From the NCBI RefSeq assembly GCF_000147335.1, contig NC_014533.1:124001-188000 (forward strand): a DNA stretch of 64,000 nt. The letters are read 5' to 3'. Shown piece after piece: positions 42,958 through 53,441 of this stretch. The DNA is from Gloeothece verrucosa PCC 7822 (lineage in GTDB: Bacteria > Cyanobacteriota > Cyanobacteriia > Cyanobacteriales > Microcystaceae). Every line of letters starts with the position of its first letter. Position 1 is the first letter of the stretch. The notes below the pieces were generated by a model. That model saw only the letters and a program-made list of their open reading frames with translations. It was not told where the DNA came from and searched no databases. Made by a program: the position numbers and the translations under genes.

Positions 42958-44247
42958 ATGAAAAAGAACCTACAACAAACCCAAACTCTATTCGTAGTTA
43001 ATCAATTCTATCCTCCTGATTATGCTCCAACAGGACAATTGATTCAAGAATTAGTCTCTACTTTAGTATCTGAGAATATATTAATAAGGGTGTTCACTGG
43101 ACAACCTAGCTACGCTTTTAAACATCAATCTGCTCCTTGTTTGGAAAAGACTAAAGGGATAGTTGTTCAGCGAACTCGCACTACTCAACTTTGGAAAAAT
43201 CGCATAAGAGGAAAAACCATTAGCGGCTTGTTATTTTTTATCCGAGCAGGATTTCATCTTTTAAAAAATCTCAAAAAGCAAGATCTTGTTGTTTTAACTA
43301 CTGCTCCCCCATTTCTCACTTTTTTAGGTTATTTACTTCATAAAATTATCGGAGTTTCTTATACTTGTCTAATTTATGATTTATATCCTGACGTAGCTGA
43401 AAGTTTAAAAGTCATTTCACCGAAACACTGGATCGTAAAATTTTGGAATAAGCTCAATTTAATAACATGGAATAGAGCAAAACAAATTATCGTTCTGAGC
43501 CGTAATATGGAAGAACGAATTTTAGTCAAATATCCTCATTTAGCTCATAAAATTACTATTATTCCCAACTGGGCTGATCCCAATAGAATTACTCCCATTA
43601 AAAAGAGTGAAAATTGGTTTGCTTACAAACATCACCTAACAAAAAAATTTACAATTCTCTACTCAGGTAATATGGGACGATGCCATGATATGGATACAAT
43701 TTTACAAGCCGCTTGGGAATTAAAAGAAGACCCATTTCAATTTGTTTTTATTGGTGGAGGAGCTAAATATCAATCTTTAATAAATACGGCCAAAAAATGG
43801 GGATTAAACAATTGTTTATTCTTACCCTACCAAGAACGAGAAGACCTTCCTTATTCCCTAACGGCTTGCGATTTATCATTAGTAAGTGTAGCAGAAGGAA
43901 TGAGCGGAATAGTAGCTCCTAGCAAACTTTATAGTGCCCTAGCAAGCGGACATCCTATAGCGGTGATTTGCGATGCTCAATCCTATTTACGGGAAATTAT
44001 TGAACAAGCAAAATGTGGCATGACTTTTGCCAATGGAGATAGCATCGGTTTGGCTGAGTTCATTCGTCAACTAGCTTCAAATTCTCAGTTAGCTGAATCT
44101 ATGGGAAAAGCAGGTCGTTCCTATCTGATTTCTCATTTTTCGCTCAAAAAGATTGCTGAAAAATATAGAAAGACATTAGGGCTAACTATTCCATACGAAG
44201 AGTTAAAAACTGGTGGTTTGATTAAAGCAAAATCTGGTAAAGTTTAA
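42958..44247 (+). CDS. Glycosyltransferase family 4 (WbuB-like)
   Basis: 429 residues, GT-B fold. The N-terminal domain has FYPPDYAPTGQLIQELV and LIYDLYPDVAESL, typical of WbuB-like family 4 enzymes that add amino sugars to O-antigen-type repeat units. The C-terminal nucleotide-sugar domain has ILYSGNMGRCHDMDTILQA and AEGMSGIVAPSKLYSALASG (with the Glu region of the EX7E motif). It probably acts at the cytoplasmic side of the membrane. It is the first gene of the locus, 246 bases before the Wzc-like gene. Sugar donor and acceptor are not predictable. Confidence 0.88.
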   Translation: MKKNLQQTQTLFVVNQFYPPDYAPTGQLIQELVSTLVSENILIRVFTGQPSYAFKHQSAPCLEKTKGIVVQRTRTTQLWKNRIRGKTISGLLFFIRAGFHLLKNLKKQDLVVLTTAPPFLTFLGYLLHKIIGVSYTCLIYDLYPDVAESLKVISPKHWIVKFWNKLNLITWNRAKQIIVLSRNMEERILVKYPHLAHKITIIPNWADPNRITPIKKSENWFAYKHHLTKKFTILYSGNMGRCHDMDTILQAAWELKEDPFQFVFIGGGAKYQSLINTAKKWGLNNCLFLPYQEREDLPYSLTACDLSLVSVAEGMSGIVAPSKLYSALASGHPIAVICDAQSYLREIIEQAKCGMTFANGDSIGLAEFIRQLASNSQLAESMGKAGRSYLISHFSLKKIAEKYRKTLGLTIPYEELKTGGLIKAKSGKV

Positions 44248-44493
44248 GCCGCTTTCTTTTGCTTTAGTCCTTTGACTTCTGCTCCACAAAAATGTATTAA
44301 TATCTTGACGATTTTTCCTCGGCGACAGCTTTCTAAAAAATTTCATTAGTCGAAAACAACAAATTTGGCAATTTTTGGGGCAAGAATAAAAATATTTAGA
44401 TTTTTGTCCAACTAGGAGGATTAATACTGGTTTTTTCATCCTAAATTTTAAAACAGTAAGATAAAATAAATAGGAAATTAACTGGTATATTTA

Positions 44494-46749
44494 ATGAAAA
44501 CTTCTAGTTGGAAAATCTCAAATACTGTATTACCAGAAGTGGACTTATGGGTGGCTGTACAAAGGCATTGGATGATTTCTGCCATAACAGCTAGTTTAGT
44601 TTTTGGGATGCTCGCCTATAAAACTTTTAAAGAACCAAAAATTTATAAATCAGAAGCCCTAATAGTCGTCGGTAATCAGGTAGGAATCCCCATTGTTCAA
44701 GATGCTCAAAATAATACGACTAAAGATGTTGTTGAAAATTTAGCCACCGAAATAGAAATTCTTCAAAGTCCAACTTTATTGAACAGAGCCATCAAAAAAA
44801 TTGAATCGCCTTATAATGACATTCCTTTATGGCAAATCCAAAGTAATTTGTCACTGCATCAGCCGGAAAACACTAATGTGCTATCTCTTTCTTATCAAGA
44901 TACTGATAGAAGCCGTGCTAAAGCTATCCTTGATAAAATAGTAGCTATCTATATAGAATATAGCGAAGAAAGCCGACGCTCACCCGTTACCAACGCTATT
45001 AATTTTATCGAACAAAAACTGCCAGATGCTCAAAAAGCTTTAGAAAAATATTCTTCAGCTTTAACTAATTTTCGCACTCAAAACAATCTTGATAATCCCG
45101 ACAATAATGTCAGCTTGGCTTATTCGGCAAAAGAAGAACTTGAAAAAGAAATTGATATGGCAGAAGCAGAACTCAGCCAACTAAAAAAACGGGAGCAAGA
45201 ATTAAAACGTCAGATGGAACAAATAGGACAAAACCCTATGACTGCTATACCTGATGCTGTTTTGAGTCAAGATCCAACTTATCAAACTTTATTGCAGCAG
45301 CTAAATAATTTAGAGATTCAATATAAGCTTGAACAGTCTCGTTATAATTCTCAAAACCCCATTTTACAAGAGTTAAAAGAAAATCGAGACAAGCTGGAGC
45401 AGTTGTTACAACAAAAAAGTAAAGAGGTTTTATTGTCTCAAAGCTTTGCAAATAATTTAAAAAAAGTAAAAAGTGGAGCTATTCAAGAAAATTTAGCAAC
45501 TCTATTGCTACAAACACAAATTGATAGCTCAGTTCAAGAAAAACGATTGTCTATTTTACGCCAACAAGCAGTTGAAGCTAATCTTAAATTACAAAAGATG
45601 CTTCGACTACAGCAAGACTATCAAGAACTACAGCGCCAATACCAATTTCAGGCTAAAATGGTGAACGAATTTTTGGGCAAACTACAAGAATTGCGCGTCC
45701 AAAAAGCACAAGACACTTTTACTTGGAAAGTGATAGAACCTCCAAATTTACCTAATTCCCCGATTGCGCGTAGCCGTTTAAGGGGATTAATTTTAGGAGG
45801 TATCGCAGGAATTTTAGCCGGCGTAGGAGTAGCTTTTGTTCTTGAAAAATTTAATTTTAGACTTAAAGATATTAAATCAATTCAGGAAGTTACCCAATTA
45901 GAAATTCTGGGGGTTATTCCTCAATACCAAACAGCTATGTCTCTCGGATTAGGGTCTGATTCTTTTACAGAAGCTATTCGTTCTTTAGCCCTTACTTTAT
46001 CTTTTCAAAACCCTCAAATAACTGGTAAAATTATTGCGGTTACTTCTGCAACAACAGAAGAAGGTAAAACAACTATTACTTATAATTTGGGGTTAGCATT
46101 AACAGAAATAGGGAAAAAAGTATTAATTGTAGATGGAAATTTTTCTAATCCAATGCTTCATGAAGTTTTTTCTTTGCCTAATACACAAGGATTAACCACA
46201 ACTATTGCTACTGAGCTATCCTGGTCTAAAATTGTGCAATCTTTTGAAGAAGAAACAGCAACTAACGGAATTAACCCTCAACAAGAGTTAACTTTTTTAT
46301 CTAGTGTTAATGGGATGAAAACGAACAAAATTAAAAATAGTAATCATAAAATTACTAATAATTTAAACTCTATTTTTGCTAAAGTTTCACTAAAAGCAAA
46401 CTTAATGCCAAATAGTTCTTTATCAGAGTCCTTAATTGAAAAATATCCTGATGTTCTTACATCAGGACCGGTGGGAAAAAATTCCTTTTCTTGGCTGGTT
46501 GCACCAAAAATGAATGAACTACTGAATAGCTGGCGACAAGCCTATGATTATGTTCTTTTTGATACATCTAGTCTTACTGGATTAGCAGATGCCCAAACTA
46601 TTACTTCTAAAGTAGATGAAGTTATTTTAGTGATTAGTCAAAATCGAGTAGAAATATCTTTAGTTACAGAAGCTTTAAAAATCCTTCAAAGAAATAACAG
46701 CCGAGTTTTAGGTGTTGTTGTCAACAATTTAGGACGAGTAAAAAGTTAA
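44494..46749 (+). CDS. Wzc-like polysaccharide chain-length / BY-kinase protein
   Basis: 751 residues. The Wzz domain (about 12-110) has a first membrane helix near 27-45. Long coiled coils span about 165-400. PNLPNSPIARSR precedes a second helix (431-450). The C-terminal ATPase domain has Walker A TTEEGKTT (Lys525), a Walker A' VLIVDGNFSNP (Asp547; the usual form is closer to IDADLRRP) and a Walker B YVLFDTSS (Asp690). Two oddities are an Asn/Ser-rich insert at about 595-655 and the absence of the C-terminal tyrosine cluster that BY-kinases phosphorylate. It probably controls export chain length, while kinase activity is doubtful. Next gene 41 bases on. Confidence 0.86.
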   Translation: MKTSSWKISNTVLPEVDLWVAVQRHWMISAITASLVFGMLAYKTFKEPKIYKSEALIVVGNQVGIPIVQDAQNNTTKDVVENLATEIEILQSPTLLNRAIKKIESPYNDIPLWQIQSNLSLHQPENTNVLSLSYQDTDRSRAKAILDKIVAIYIEYSEESRRSPVTNAINFIEQKLPDAQKALEKYSSALTNFRTQNNLDNPDNNVSLAYSAKEELEKEIDMAEAELSQLKKREQELKRQMEQIGQNPMTAIPDAVLSQDPTYQTLLQQLNNLEIQYKLEQSRYNSQNPILQELKENRDKLEQLLQQKSKEVLLSQSFANNLKKVKSGAIQENLATLLLQTQIDSSVQEKRLSILRQQAVEANLKLQKMLRLQQDYQELQRQYQFQAKMVNEFLGKLQELRVQKAQDTFTWKVIEPPNLPNSPIARSRLRGLILGGIAGILAGVGVAFVLEKFNFRLKDIKSIQEVTQLEILGVIPQYQTAMSLGLGSDSFTEAIRSLALTLSFQNPQITGKIIAVTSATTEEGKTTITYNLGLALTEIGKKVLIVDGNFSNPMLHEVFSLPNTQGLTTTIATELSWSKIVQSFEEETATNGINPQQELTFLSSVNGMKTNKIKNSNHKITNNLNSIFAKVSLKANLMPNSSLSESLIEKYPDVLTSGPVGKNSFSWLVAPKMNELLNSWRQAYDYVLFDTSSLTGLADAQTITSKVDEVILVISQNRVEISLVTEALKILQRNNSRVLGVVVNNLGRVKS

Positions 46750-46790
46750 AAAAAATTAATTTTTAATCGCTTTACATTATTAGGTAAAAT

Positions 46791-47624
46791 ATGAAAAATA
46801 CTTCTCAAACAGAATTAATTATTGAAGCAGGCCGTACAGAAGAGCAATATTGGAAAGATTTATGGAAATACCGAGAGCTATTCTACTTTCTTTCTTGGCG
46901 TGATCTTCTAGTACGTTATAAACAGACAGCTATTGGTATTGCTTGGGCACTAATTCGTCCTTTTTTAACAATGGTTGTTTTTACAATTGTCTTTGGAAAA
47001 TTAGCAAATTTGCCCTCTCAGGGAGTTCCTTATCCCATTCTTGTATTTGCCGCTATGCTGCCTTGGCAATTTTTTGCTAATGCTCTTTCTGAATGTAGTA
47101 ATAGCCTACTCAGCAATGCTAACTTAATCTCAAAAGTTTATTTTCCTCGTTTAATTGTTCCTGCTAGTGCCGTAATTGTAAGTTTTGTAGATTTTATGAT
47201 TTCTGGCATAATTTTATTAGGACTAATGGCTTGGTATAACTTTGTTCCAGACTGGCGAATTTTAACGCTTCCTTTATTTATTTTCATTGCTTTTATGGCA
47301 GCATTCGGCGCTGGATTATGGTTAGCAGCTTTGAATGTAGAGTATAGAGATTTTCGTTATATTGTGCCGTTTTTAGTGCAGTTTGGACTCTATATTTCAC
47401 CAGTGGGGTTTAGTAGTAGCATTATTCCTGAAAAATGGAGATTACTATACTCTTTAAACCCAATGGTAGGTGTAATTGATGGTTTTCGTTGGGCGATTTT
47501 GGGTAAAGAATTCGTGATTTATTGGCCAAGCTTTATTATTTCTGTTGGGTTAGTCATTTTAGTGCTAATTAGTGGAATTGGGTACTTTAGAAAAGTTGAG
47601 CGAACTTTTGCCGATGTAATTTAG
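46791..47624 (+). CDS. ABC-2 type polysaccharide exporter permease (Wzm-like)
   Basis: 277 residues with about six membrane helices. The N-terminal YRELFYFLSWRDLLVRYKQT and AIGIAWALIRPFLTM are the signature of Wzm/TagG permeases. It should move an undecaprenyl-linked glycan across the inner membrane with the ATPase encoded 26 bases downstream. Length matches the family. Confidence 0.93.
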   Translation: MKNTSQTELIIEAGRTEEQYWKDLWKYRELFYFLSWRDLLVRYKQTAIGIAWALIRPFLTMVVFTIVFGKLANLPSQGVPYPILVFAAMLPWQFFANALSECSNSLLSNANLISKVYFPRLIVPASAVIVSFVDFMISGIILLGLMAWYNFVPDWRILTLPLFIFIAFMAAFGAGLWLAALNVEYRDFRYIVPFLVQFGLYISPVGFSSSIIPEKWRLLYSLNPMVGVIDGFRWAILGKEFVIYWPSFIISVGLVILVLISGIGYFRKVERTFADVI

Positions 47625-47650
47625 AGTTAATTTAACCAAATTTAAAAATT

Positions 47651-48934
47651 ATGTATTCAACAATTATTCAAGTCAACAATTTGAGTAAAAAATACATTTT
47701 AAAGCATCAGTATTCAGGGCGTAGTCGCTACAAATCTTTACGAGAAATTATTACTAACCGTGCCACAAATTTAGGAAAAAAGCTTTTAAACTCATCTAGA
47801 AAAACAATTGATAATCCTACCCGTGAAGAGTTTTGGGCCTTAAATGATATTTCTTTTGAAATTAAACAAGGAGAATGCGTTGGTATTATTGGCCGTAATG
47901 GTGCTGGAAAATCCACTTTGTTAAAAATTTTAAGTAGAATTACAGAACCTACAAAAGGAAGGGTTTTAATTAAAGGTCGAGTTGCTAGTTTATTAGAAGT
48001 AGGAACAGGCTTTCATCCAGAATTGACAGGAAGAGAAAATATTTTTCTCAATGGGGCAGTTTTAGGCATGAATAAAGCCGAAATTAAACGTAAGTTTGAT
48101 GAAATTGTAGACTTTGCAGAAGTTGAAAAGTTTTTGGATACTCCTGTAAAGCATTATTCATCTGGAATGTATGTAAGATTGGCTTTTGCTGTGGCTGCTC
48201 ATTTAGAGCCTGAGATTTTAATTGTTGATGAAGTTTTAGCAGTAGGAGATTCCGCCTTTCAAAAAAAATGTTTAGGAAAAATGGGAGATGTCGCCTCTAA
48301 AGAAGGAAGAACCGTTTTGTTTGTCAGCCACAGTATGACAGCTATTTCTCAGTTAACTCAGCGTTGTATTCTTCTTTCTAAAGGTAGCATTTTGTTTGAT
48401 GGAAATACTCATCAAGCAGTGCATTTATATACTGCTGGAGTAAGAGATCAAGCTGAATCGACTTATTACCAAGCTCCCGTGACTAAAAAAGGGAATTATC
48501 TGGCTTGGGCGCAGGTTCATACCTCAGAAGACTACGGAATTCATAGTTGGGGAGAACCTATAAATTTCGAGTTTGCTTTTCATATATCTCAACCGAAAGA
48601 CAGTTTATGCTTTTCTTTTCAAATTCTCAATGAAATAGAACAAGCAGTCTGTATTTTTTGGTTTTTTGATTCTCAAGCACCCTTTAGACAAGAGCCAGGA
48701 TTACATATTTTGCGCTGTAAAATCCCCAAATTTAGACTCTATATGGGTTCCTATTCTTTAAGAACATGGTTTTCTGAACGTTCTTCTAATAATTTATTAG
48801 AAAAGCTTAATCATATTTGTCCCTTTGAAGTCACTATGTATGGTGTAAAACGGGAAGAATATGAATGGCAAAGAGATGAATGTGCTTATTTAGAAGATTC
48901 TGTTTGGGAAGTAGGCGGAAAATTTCAACTTTAA
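47651..48934 (+). CDS. ABC exporter ATPase with glycan-recognition domain (Wzt-like)
   Basis: 427 residues. The ATPase domain (about 5-255) has Walker A GRNGAGKST at 81-89, signature HYSSGMYVRLAFA at 168-180, and Walker B ILIVDE at 189-194 with the following VLAVGD. The extra N-terminal insertion (about 20-60) and the C-terminal domain (about 265-427, beta-rich) match Wzt. In that family the C-terminal domain binds the finished chain terminus and makes export selective. It pairs with the upstream permease. Confidence 0.92.
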   Translation: MYSTIIQVNNLSKKYILKHQYSGRSRYKSLREIITNRATNLGKKLLNSSRKTIDNPTREEFWALNDISFEIKQGECVGIIGRNGAGKSTLLKILSRITEPTKGRVLIKGRVASLLEVGTGFHPELTGRENIFLNGAVLGMNKAEIKRKFDEIVDFAEVEKFLDTPVKHYSSGMYVRLAFAVAAHLEPEILIVDEVLAVGDSAFQKKCLGKMGDVASKEGRTVLFVSHSMTAISQLTQRCILLSKGSILFDGNTHQAVHLYTAGVRDQAESTYYQAPVTKKGNYLAWAQVHTSEDYGIHSWGEPINFEFAFHISQPKDSLCFSFQILNEIEQAVCIFWFFDSQAPFRQEPGLHILRCKIPKFRLYMGSYSLRTWFSERSSNNLLEKLNHICPFEVTMYGVKREEYEWQRDECAYLEDSVWEVGGKFQL

Positions 48935-48958
48935 ATCAAATAACAAGGAAGGTGAACA

Positions 48959-49468
48959 ATGCCAATTAACGATGATGTAACGCTAGGAAAAGATGTAAAA
49001 ATTTTTCATGCTAATTTGGTTAATATTTACAGTTGTTATATTGGAAATGAAACCAAAATAGGCACTTTTGTAGAAATTCAAAAAACTGTCATTATTGGCT
49101 GTCGATGTAAAATATCTTCTCATAGTTTTATCTGTGAAGGAGTTACTCTAGAAGATGAAGTATTTATTGGTCATGGTGTCATGTTTACTAATGATATTTA
49201 TCCTCGTTCAACCAATGAAAATGGAAGCTTAAAAACTGAAAAAGACTGGTTAGTTGTAAAAACTATTGTCAAACAAGGAGCGGCTATTGGTAGTAATGCT
49301 ACTATTTTACCAGGGGTAACTATTGGAAAAAAAGCCATAGTTGGTGCTGGAGCAGTAGTGGTCAATGATGTACCTGATTATGCTATTGTCGCCGGTGTAC
49401 CGGCTAAAGTAATTGGGGATGTGCGGGAGCACTGTCAACCTTTAGAAATGACAGTTCAGAATAATTAA
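48959..49468 (+). CDS. Left-handed beta-helix N-acetyltransferase (WbpD/WlbB-like)
   Basis: 169 residues of hexapeptide repeats ([LIV]-G-x-x-x-x). Landmarks [22 protein letters not shown] and [20 protein letters not shown] are those of the WbpD/WlbB/PglD-type acyltransferases. In the characterised pathway WbpD acetylates the 3-amino group of UDP-2-acetamido-3-amino-glucuronate. The two following genes look like WbpB and WbpE of the same route. Substrate assignment is by context. Confidence 0.82.
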   Translation: MPINDDVTLGKDVKIFHANLVNIYSCYIGNETKIGTFVEIQKTVIIGCRCKISSHSFICEGVTLEDEVFIGHGVMFTNDIYPRSTNENGSLKTEKDWLVVKTIVKQGAAIGSNATILPGVTIGKKAIVGAGAVVVNDVPDYAIVAGVPAKVIGDVREHCQPLEMTVQNN

Positions 49469-49503
49469 AAAAGCCTTTTTTGAATTCTTAAAAAATAAAA
49501 ATC

Positions 49504-50541
49504 ATGAGAAATTTAATCAATATTGGCGTTATTGGCTATGGTTATTGGGGGCCTAATTTAGTCAGAAATTTTTCTGAAATACCAGAGGTTCAAGTAAAAA
49601 CTATCTGTGATTTAAATCCAAAATTATTAGTTAAAGCACAGTCTCGATATCCCACCGTAAAAGTGACTACAGATTGTCGAGAAATTTTTACTGACCCTAA
49701 AATTGATGTAGTAGCGATTGCCACTCCAGTTTCAAGTCATTTTGACTTAGCTTTCAAAGCCTTGCAAGCCGGAAAGCACGTTTTAGTAGAAAAACCCCTA
49801 ACCACTTCATCACAACAAGCTTTAAGATTAATTGAAGAAGCCGAAAAACGTAATCTAGTTTTGATGGTAGATCACACCTTTATTTATACTGGTGCTGTCC
49901 GTAAAATGCGAGAAATAATCGCTAATAATGGATTAGGTGAGATTTATTATTATGACTCTGTACGAGTTAATTTAGGACTGTTTCAGCATGATGTTAACGT
50001 CATTTGGGATTTAGCTGTACATGATCTTTCTATTATGAATTATGTGCTTCCTTCTGAGCCTGTTGCTGTTTCTGCTACAGGAATTAATCATGTTTTTGGA
50101 GAGCCAGAAAATATAGCCTACTTAACTCTATTTTTTGAAAGTAATTTGATCGCTCACATTCATGTTAACTGGTTAGCACCAGTGAAATTACGTCGAACTT
50201 TGATTGGTGGTAATCAAAAAATGATTGTCTATGATGATTTAGAACCGAGTGAAAAAATTAAAGTCTACGATAAAGGAATTGTCGTTAATGGCAGTTCTGA
50301 AAGCGTTTACCAAATGCTAATTGGTTATCGAACAGGAGATATGTGGTCTCCTAAATTGGAAACAACCGAAGCTTTATTAACAGAAGCTTTAGATTTTATT
50401 AACTGTATTAAACAAGGCAAGCGCCCCGTTACAGATGGCGAAGCAGGATTAAGAGTTGTCAGACTTCTTGAAGCCGCTACACAGTCTATGAAAAAACAAG
50501 GTCAATTAGTAGAAATTAATTTAGTAGAGGTAGCCGCGTGA
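49504..50541 (+). CDS. Gfo/Idh/MocA oxidoreductase (WbpB/WlbA-like)
   Basis: 345 residues. Rossmann motif GYGYWGPN at 11-18, EKP at 96-98, and [15 protein letters not shown] are typical of UDP-2-acetamido-2-deoxy-glucuronate 3-oxidases (WbpB/WlbA). It would oxidise C3 before transamination by the next gene. It overlaps that gene by 4 bases (GTGA), indicating coupled translation. The gap to the WbpD-like gene is 35 bases. Confidence 0.82.
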   Translation: MRNLINIGVIGYGYWGPNLVRNFSEIPEVQVKTICDLNPKLLVKAQSRYPTVKVTTDCREIFTDPKIDVVAIATPVSSHFDLAFKALQAGKHVLVEKPLTTSSQQALRLIEEAEKRNLVLMVDHTFIYTGAVRKMREIIANNGLGEIYYYDSVRVNLGLFQHDVNVIWDLAVHDLSIMNYVLPSEPVAVSATGINHVFGEPENIAYLTLFFESNLIAHIHVNWLAPVKLRRTLIGGNQKMIVYDDLEPSEKIKVYDKGIVVNGSSESVYQMLIGYRTGDMWSPKLETTEALLTEALDFINCIKQGKRPVTDGEAGLRVVRLLEAATQSMKKQGQLVEINLVEVAA

Positions 50542-51641
50542 TTCCTTTTATAAACTTAAAAGCCCAATATGTAAGCATTAAAGAGGAAATTAATGCTGTT
50601 GTTGCTAAAGTCTTAGAAAGTAGCCAATTTATATTAGGAGAAGAAGTATCAACTTTTGAGAAAGAATTTGCGGGTTACTGCGATGCAGATTACGGGATAG
50701 CTGTTAATAGTGGAACCAGTGCCCTCCATCTAGCTTTACTGGCGGCTGGTGTTGGTGCTGGTGACGAAGTGATCACAGTTCCCTTTACTTTTGTGGCTAC
50801 AGTAGCAGCAATTTGTTATACAGGCGCTAGACCGGTTTTTGTCGATATTGATCCTGATTCTTACAACATAGATGTCACTCAAATTGAAAAAGCGATTACT
50901 GAACGGACAAAAGCTATTTTACCAGTGCATCTGTATGGCCAACCGGCAGATATGGAGCCAATTTTAAAGATAGCTCAACGACATAATTTAATTGTGATTG
51001 AAGATGCCGCTCAAGCTCATGGAGCAGAGTATAAAGGGCGAAGAGTTGGCAGTATGGGTGATTTAGGTTGTTTTAGTTTTTATCCGGGTAAAAATTTAGG
51101 CGCTTATGGCGAGGGAGGTATAGTTGTCACCAATAATCCCGAACTTGCTCATAAAATTTTTATGCTGAGAGACTGGGGACAAGAATATAAATATCACCAC
51201 GTTCTCAAAGGTTACAATTATCGCATGGATGCGATACAGGGGGCTATTTTGCAGGTAAAATTATCCTACTTAGCTCAGTGGACTGAAGCAAGGAAAATAC
51301 ACGCGGCTTTCTATGAGCATCTTTTAGCAAATTCTGATTTAATAACTCCCAAAGTTAAAGATTTTAACAGTCATGTATATCATCTTTATGTAGTACGATC
51401 ACCTCAAAGAGATCAACTCAAGCAAAGATTACAAGAACAAGAGATTTACACAGGCATTCATTACCCTATGCCGATTCACCGACTACCAGCTTATTTAGAT
51501 TTAGGATATCAGTTAGGGGATTTTCCTCATTCCGAACAAGCAGCCAGAGAAGTTTTATCACTGCCTATGTATCCAGAATTGACTCCTACACAGATTACTC
51601 AAGTAGCTGAAAGCATACAGAAAGTCACGTTTAATAAGTAG
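50538..51641 (+). CDS. DegT/DnrJ/EryC1/StrS aminotransferase (WbpE-like)
   Basis: 367 residues of a PLP-dependent sugar aminotransferase. EDAAQAHG (Asp156) and the PLP lysine Lys185 in [14 protein letters not shown] are intact. The GTG start overlaps the previous gene. By context it would aminate the 3-keto sugar made by the WbpB-like enzyme. The last Lys codon and the stop codon (51636-51641) lie inside the end of a family 1 repeat, so the C-terminus was altered by the insertion. Confidence 0.85.
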   Translation: MIPFINLKAQYVSIKEEINAVVAKVLESSQFILGEEVSTFEKEFAGYCDADYGIAVNSGTSALHLALLAAGVGAGDEVITVPFTFVATVAAICYTGARPVFVDIDPDSYNIDVTQIEKAITERTKAILPVHLYGQPADMEPILKIAQRHNLIVIEDAAQAHGAEYKGRRVGSMGDLGCFSFYPGKNLGAYGEGGIVVTNNPELAHKIFMLRDWGQEYKYHHVLKGYNYRMDAIQGAILQVKLSYLAQWTEARKIHAAFYEHLLANSDLITPKVKDFNSHVYHLYVVRSPQRDQLKQRLQEQEIYTGIHYPMPIHRLPAYLDLGYQLGDFPHSEQAAREVLSLPMYPELTPTQITQVAESIQKVTFNK

Positions 51642-51772
51642 GTGGACATAAATAAATATCTCTGTGTTAAAAAGTGTAAAATGCTTGAAATCCTTCACGG
51701 TTCTCTGTTCCCTGTTCCAAATCCGGTGTTCCCTTGTCACCCAGTTAACTTTATTTTTGTCTAGGTACTTAG
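51635..51772. mobile_element. Family 1 MITE-like element between polysaccharide genes
   Basis: 138 bases from TAAGTAGGTGGACATAAATA to TTTTTGTCTAGGTACTTAG. It contains CTCTGTTCCCTGTTCC and a cap of AGTTAACTTTATTTTTGT. It begins inside the aminotransferase gene and ends 13 bases before the next start. Confidence 0.75.
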
Positions 51773-51784
51773 TGAGGATTTTTA

Positions 51785-52492
51785 ATGTCTAAATCAGCTA
51801 AAGGTAGAATAGCTAAAGCTGTACATGGTTTGCAAGACCTGAAGCTAGATCCAGAGCATGAACTAGGATTAGCTGAACATTTAAGTCATCAGTATAGCAA
51901 TAATGCATTAATTGAATTATATGCTCGTTTTGCTATAGGGGATGGAGATTTTGATAAGTTGATGCGAAGAGTCATTTGGCGTGCGGTGGCGCGTAAATTC
52001 GGCCATAGCGTTCATATTGGGAGTGGTGTAGGGTTTCAACATTTAGAAACTTTTGAGATTGGAAATCAAGTGTTTATTGGTTCTCAAAGCTATATTCAGG
52101 GGAGATTTGATGGCAAATGTATCATTGGCAATCATGTTTGGATTGGACCTCAAAGTTATTTTGATGCTCGTGATCTGATTATTGAAGATTTTGTCGGTTG
52201 GGGACCAGGAGCAAAAGTGTTAGGGTCAACTCATACTGGATTACCGATTAATGTTCCTATTATTAAAACAGATTTAGAGATAAAACCCGTGAAAATAGAA
52301 ACCGGAGCCGATATCGGAATGAATAGCGTTATTTTTCCTGGTATAACCATCGGTAAGGGTAGTATTGTCGGGGCTGGCTCTGTAGTTACAAAAGATGTGC
52401 CGCCTTTTGTGATCGTTGCCGGTGTGCCGGCTCGGTTTTTACGTTGGCGCGAAGGATACGAACCATTGGAGCATAAAAAAAATGCCAAATAG
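51785..52492 (+). CDS. Hexapeptide-repeat acyltransferase (second)
   Basis: 235 residues. The N-terminal part (1-60) is helical. From about residue 65 a left-handed beta-helix with [LIV]GxxxxI repeats follows, with HVWIGPQSYFDARDLI, GSTHTGLPINVPII and VGAGSVVTKDVPPFVIVAGV, like maltose/galactoside O-acetyltransferases. The acceptor is unknown. It overlaps the next gene by 11 bases. Confidence 0.85.
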   Translation: MSKSAKGRIAKAVHGLQDLKLDPEHELGLAEHLSHQYSNNALIELYARFAIGDGDFDKLMRRVIWRAVARKFGHSVHIGSGVGFQHLETFEIGNQVFIGSQSYIQGRFDGKCIIGNHVWIGPQSYFDARDLIIEDFVGWGPGAKVLGSTHTGLPINVPIIKTDLEIKPVKIETGADIGMNSVIFPGITIGKGSIVGAGSVVTKDVPPFVIVAGVPARFLRWREGYEPLEHKKNAK

Positions 52493-53441
52493 TCGAGTAT
52501 TAATTACGGGGGGTGCAGGATTTATCGGCACACATTTAGCCGAACGCCTGAGCCAATATACTGAAGTTGTTCTATTTGATAGTTTTCGGCGCAATTCACT
52601 CTCGCTTATTCCTTCATTGAAAGAACATCCAAAGATCAAAGTTATATCAGGTGATGTACTCGATCCTTCTTCAATTCGTTTAGCACTAGATGGGGTAGAT
52701 ACCGTTATTCATCTTGCGGCTATCGCTGGTGTATCAAGTTATTATCAGGAATCACTGCAAACATTGCGGGTCAATATTCTTGGTACCTCTAACCTGCTCG
52801 AAGCGGCAGCCAAACAAAAGATCAAAATGTTTGTTCACTTTTCTACCAGTGAAATATATGGGTCTAATGCACTATGGGTTGATGAAGAATCACCCTACAT
52901 AATTGGGTCTGTATCAGATAGACGGTGGGTTTATGCCACCAGTAAACTCGCTGGCGAGAATTTTAGTTTGCGATATGCCGAGGCCTTTGATTTCGCCTGT
53001 ACAACGGTTAGACCATTTAACATCTACGGGCCAAGACAAGTAGGAGAAGGTGCCATCAGCAATTTTTGCCGCGCAATCTCGAGTGGCCAACCGATGAAAA
53101 TTTATGGAGACGGCTCTGCGATACGCGCATGGTGCTATATATCTGATCTAGTTGATGCAGTAGAAATGATTCTAAAAATCCCCGATGCTGCTGGGCAAGC
53201 ATTTAATATTGGCAATCCATCAGCAGTAGCAACCACCTTAGAATTAGCCCAACAAATGGCGAAAATTATACCAGAAGCAACGTTTAAATATGAACAGGTG
53301 AAACGCTCTGAAATTAAAGCACGTATTCCTTCGATCAACAAAGCTCAACAGTTATTAGGATACGAACCTAAAATCGGTCTTGAAACAGGATTACGTCGAA
53401 CATTTGAATGGTTCAAGCAACAACAAGAGAAACGATTATGA
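52482..53441 (+). CDS. NAD-dependent sugar epimerase/dehydratase
   Basis: 319 residues from the ATG at 52482 (upstream in-frame codons lie inside the acyltransferase). GGAGFIG (10-16), STS (121-123) and YATSK (Tyr151, Lys155) are the cofactor and catalytic motifs of extended SDRs such as UDP-glucose 4-epimerase and UDP-glucuronate decarboxylase. The product is not clear. It overlaps the next gene as ATGA. Confidence 0.88.
   Translation: MPNSRVLITGGAGFIGTHLAERLSQYTEVVLFDSFRRNSLSLIPSLKEHPKIKVISGDVLDPSSIRLALDGVDTVIHLAAIAGVSSYYQESLQTLRVNILGTSNLLEAAAKQKIKMFVHFSTSEIYGSNALWVDEESPYIIGSVSDRRWVYATSKLAGENFSLRYAEAFDFACTTVRPFNIYGPRQVGEGAISNFCRAISSGQPMKIYGDGSAIRAWCYISDLVDAVEMILKIPDAAGQAFNIGNPSAVATTLELAQQMAKIIPEATFKYEQVKRSEIKARIPSINKAQQLLGYEPKIGLETGLRRTFEWFKQQQEKRL

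Noticed and set aside
44203-44439. 78-codon minus-strand frame with Cys residues
   Set aside because: Its end overlaps the well-supported glycosyltransferase gene on the other strand, and the Cys pattern does not match a known zinc finger or transposase. No ribosome site was clear.
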